The position numbers were made by a program, and so were the translations under genes. 64,000 nucleotides of DNA from Conchocele bisecta (lineage: Eukaryota; Mollusca; Bivalvia; Lucinida; Thyasiridae), in the NCBI GenBank assembly GCA_029237695.1, contig CM055272.1, positions 12,264,042-12,328,041 on the forward strand, written 5' to 3'. Under the pieces are notes generated by a model, which had not been told where the DNA came from, ran no database searches, and saw only the letters and a list, made by a program, of their open reading frames with translations. Shown piece after piece: positions 63,889 to 64,000 of the stretch. How positions within the stretch are numbered: the first letter of the stretch is position 1; each line of letters begins with the position of its first letter.

Positions 63889-64000
63889 GAAAGTGGCGTT
63901 TGTGCCCAATGTAAAGTTTCAAGTTACAATTGTATCTCTGTGTAACAAATTTCTCTGTGTTTGTGTCGTTTGGCTGCCACATTCATGTGTGCTGACAAAT
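63889..64000. repeat. Direct repeat R10, copy 2 (cut by window end)
   Basis: cacctattgaaagtggcgtt onward matches 57480-57592 with only about four differences visible. Preceded by a run of Cs (63867-63878) and by gtatactggagtcggcttgt, which resembles the start of repeat R8. Confidence 0.9.

Overview
This is eukaryotic, AT-rich, intron-rich DNA, most plausibly from a lophotrochozoan animal and probably a bivalve mollusc. The reasons are short exons with canonical GT/AG borders in large introns, very dense miniature inverted-repeat elements, long minisatellites, tRNA-type SINEs ending in short tandem tails, and a Jockey-like non-LTR retrotransposon. The species cannot be fixed from the sequence alone. 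I see no prokaryotic gene, CRISPR array, rRNA or convincing tRNA.

One gene dominates. By joining splice sites by eye I can follow 22 coding exons on the + strand from 664 to a stop codon at 53423-53425: about 3.0 kb of open frame, roughly 1,003 residues. The 5' end and any signal peptide lie upstream of the window. The protein consists of nine tandem cysteine-rich modules (mostly six Cys, 67-132 residues each). Each is encoded by an exon pair: an 'A' exon (intron phase 1 in, phase 2 out) and a 'B' exon (phase 2 in, phase 1 out). Between modules 5 and 6 sits a DOMON domain of about 180 residues on three exons, also bounded by phase-1 introns. Every unit is therefore a symmetrical 1-1 cassette, the signature of growth by exon duplication and shuffling. 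Many N-glycosylation sequons and the cysteines point to an extracellular or lumenal protein. I do not recognise the Cys module as a named family, and this gene is the best candidate for something undescribed. The exon 6A donor appears to lack one G. A tenth, apparently degraded module (58034-60424) lies beyond the stop.

Layout: 1-2600 modules 1 and 2A; 2600-9900 an intron filled by an inverted-repeat MITE, a large foldback composite (3138-6681), a 2.7-kb minisatellite of about 76 bp units and a SINE fragment; 9938-18727 modules 2B-5; 20362-26661 the DOMON exons with nested repeats between them; 27830-29755 minisatellites running almost to the 6A acceptor; 29778-37145 modules 6 and 7, with a decayed Jockey-like element (33860-36050) in intron 7; 37460-42065 dispersed and tandem repeats; 42167-51916 modules 8 and 9; 53403-53425 the terminal exon; 53430-62800 intergenic DNA rich in MITEs and SINEs plus the relic module; 62841-63690 a frameshifted transposon-type ORF; 63800-64000 a second copy of a repeat also seen at 57470.

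Much of the non-coding DNA can be sorted into families by copies within the window. They include two TTAA-flanked (piggyBac-like) MITE families, a TA-flanked family nested in another MITE, several near-perfect hairpins, and an intact SINE with a 13-bp target duplication. All repeat assignments are from visual alignment, so boundaries may be off by several bases.
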